Shown: positions 62,291-64,000 of the stretch, piece after piece
How the letters are laid out: each line of letters begins with the position of its first letter
Numbering within the stretch: position 1 is the first letter of the stretch
From: Gonapodya prolifera JEL478
Taxonomy: Eukaryota; Monoblepharomycota; Monoblepharidomycetes; Monoblepharidales; Gonapodyaceae
Assembly: GCA_001574975.1 (NCBI GenBank)
Contig: KQ965736.1
Location: 251,725 to 315,724 of the forward strand
Reading direction: 5' to 3'
DNA: 64,000 bases
The notes under the pieces: model-generated
Seen by the model: only the letters and a program-made list of their open reading frames with translations
The model's database searches: none
What the model was told of the DNA's origin: nothing
Position numbers and translations under genes: made by a program

Positions 62291-64000
62291 TTACAAGCGA
62301 CGTTTGATTTCCGTTTTCACGATGCTCTGTATTAAATCACCTGGCTCGAAATCTTCAAAACCATCCAATGCGATTCCGCACTCATTCCCTTTTGAAATCT
62401 CAGAAACGTCTTTCTTGAAGTGTTTCAAGGACTTCAACTGGCCTGCAATTGAAAGGTCAGAGTAAAGAGGAGAGACAAAAGAATAGTCAAGTGAGAAAAA
62501 AACCGTGGCCAAGCAGTTGCAACAAATAACGTACCTTCCCACAGCTGCACATCTTTCCTCATCAGCCGGAAGAGACCGTTTTTCGCCAGCTTGCCAGAAT
62601 CCACCTTCGATCCCGCAATCACTTCGTCCCCCTTCCCTTTCACTGTGATCGAGAATCGCTGCTGCACGCTTGCCTCCCCAACGACGTCTATTTTTATTTC
62701 AGGCGCCAGCATGTCACTCAGTAGGTCCTTCATATCGTCGATGAGCTGGTAGATGATTTTGTGCTGTCTGATGCGGACGTTTTCGGAAAGGGCGTGGTGC
62801 ATGAGGCGAGGTGGAATTGGCTTTCCGTTGAACGCAAGAATGACGCCTGCCCATCGCCGAAGACGATAGAAATGAGTAAGCGCAACATCTTCAACTCCGA
62901 ATAATCTGGCTTTCACCTTCATCCACAGAAGCTTGCCGAATGTCATCCTCAGTTACCGGACCTACGCCGCTGGAAACGACTTTCACTTTGACCTCGTCTT
63001 GTGGGAGCGCTTGAATAACTTCCAAGATCGCCTCCACAGATCCATGAACGTCACCTGCACAAAAGCTCCATGGTTAGTTCTGGCTTTACATGGATCCGTT
63101 TGAGCATCCACCTTTCACAACAACCGGAAGGACTTTTTCCAGCGGCTCAGGATCCGCCTCCTGAGCGTCATCTCCAGGCTTGCTGCCTCGCTTCTTCTTT
63201 GCCGCTTTCTCCACTTCCCTCTCCTTTCTTCGTTTCGCACGAGCTTCATTCATCTTCTCCAACATCCGCCATCCTTCTTCCCTCTTCTTCCTCTGCTTTC
63301 GTGCTTCCACCACCCTCTTCGCAATATCCTCAGCCTTGCGACCCTCTGACTCCTGGATCTCGAGGGCGAGATCTCCGGCCGCGGGAAGCTCACGCCAGCC
63401 CAACACTTGAACAGGGGTGGACGGACCAGCAGAAGTAAGCGTTTTCCCGGACTCGTCGACGATTGAGCGAACTCTACACAGAGAAGTTCCAGCGACGAGA
63501 AGTTGAGAAGTGCGGAGTGTGCCCCGCTTGACGAGGACAGTCGCCACATTGCTGAGGGTTTGAATTAATTAAACCTCATCCAAGCTGAACAGTTCGAGTA
63601 AAATCAATCAATCACTCACCCACGTCCACGCTCAAGTTCAGTTTCGAGAACGACAGCCTCCACTGGTCCTGTGGCGTCCCCTCGAACGTCCAACTGTATC
63701 TCTGCGACTGTCGAAATAGTCTCCACCAGCTGGTCCAGACCGGTACCCTGCATCAACACAGAAAGGTGACCTGACATCAATTTTGGCAATTTGAACATCG
63801 CACACTCAACAACGACGTACCTTCAACCCAGAGACCATGACACACGGAACATCCCCGCCCATATCTTCCACCTGGACGTTCTCACGGATAAGCCCCTCCA
63901 AGACCTTTTCTGGCTTCGCGCCGGGCTTATCGCACTTGTTGACCGCCACAATGATGGGCACGTTCGCCTCCTTGGAGTGCTTGATGGCCTCAATCGTCTG
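62291..64000 (-). CDS. IFM1: Mitochondrial translation initiation factor IF-2 (5' partial)
   Basis: The window ends inside the G domain: [14 protein letters not shown] carries the NKxD motif, followed by [17 protein letters not shown]. Domain II has [12 protein letters not shown] and [13 protein letters not shown] charged, Lys-rich insertion ([19 protein letters not shown]) follows, then domain III ([18 protein letters not shown] and [14 protein letters not shown]) and the C-terminal fMet-tRNA binding domain (VILAFNG, then [18 protein letters not shown]) with a stop at 62291. IF-2 places initiator tRNA on the mitochondrial small ribosomal subunit. The presence of this gene implies true mitochondria, which argues against the anaerobic Neocallimastigomycota. 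The 5' end is outside the window. Confidence 0.92.

Overview
The window is nuclear DNA of a flagellated, filamentous-walled fungus, most likely a chytrid (Chytridiomycota or a close zoosporic lineage). Four things point there: very intron-rich genes with short (about 55-85 nt) GT-AG introns; a class IV-type chitin synthase; an AA9 cellulose-active LPMO with a fungal CBM1; and a CFAP97/Hemingway-like ciliary protein, which implies a motile flagellum. Genes are dense and on both strands, with no operons. Exon coordinates were worked out by hand from splice signals, frame continuity and family motifs. For most multi-exon genes the summed exons give an exact reading frame, which is the main internal check.

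Region 1 (1-9.3 kb): the 3' part of an RRM protein; then an AA9-CBM1 LPMO converging on a very unusual 19-exon gene (4442-9285, minus). That gene fuses a secreted class I-like heme peroxidase to DOMON, cytochrome b561, cytochrome b5 and a ferredoxin-reductase-type FAD/NAD module. It reads as a one-polypeptide trans-membrane electron chain from cytosolic NAD(P)H to an extracellular peroxidase, and its neighbour is an enzyme that needs electrons or H2O2. This is the best candidate for an undescribed system.

Region 2 (10-21 kb): aspartate aminotransferase, then a 34-exon gene for a 1,507-residue membrane protein with two PAN/apple-like segments, two duplicated C-type-lectin-like modules, a Ser/Thr stalk encoded by an array of tiny symmetric phase-2 exons, a Pro-rich stretch, one membrane helix and a Gly/Ala-rich tail.

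Region 3 (21-31 kb): diverged repeats, a decayed thioesterase fragment beside an intact thioesterase-like gene, an unrecognised gene crossing an assembly gap, a sugar transporter and an apparently broken or inverted LRR gene.

Region 4 (31-50 kb): a disordered protein with repeated WKR motifs, a metallo-beta-lactamase-fold hydrolase, Atg9 (with a 77-nt poly-C tract in an intron), a degenerate cytochrome P450, a 1,258-residue zinc-finger/TPR/nucleotidyltransferase-like protein and a degenerate FkbM-like methyltransferase.

Region 5 (50-64 kb): chitin synthase, a mitoferrin-type carrier, a 4-nitrophenylphosphatase-type HAD phosphatase sharing a 108-bp promoter with a coiled-coil protein gene, the CFAP97-like gene, and the 3' part of mitochondrial IF2.
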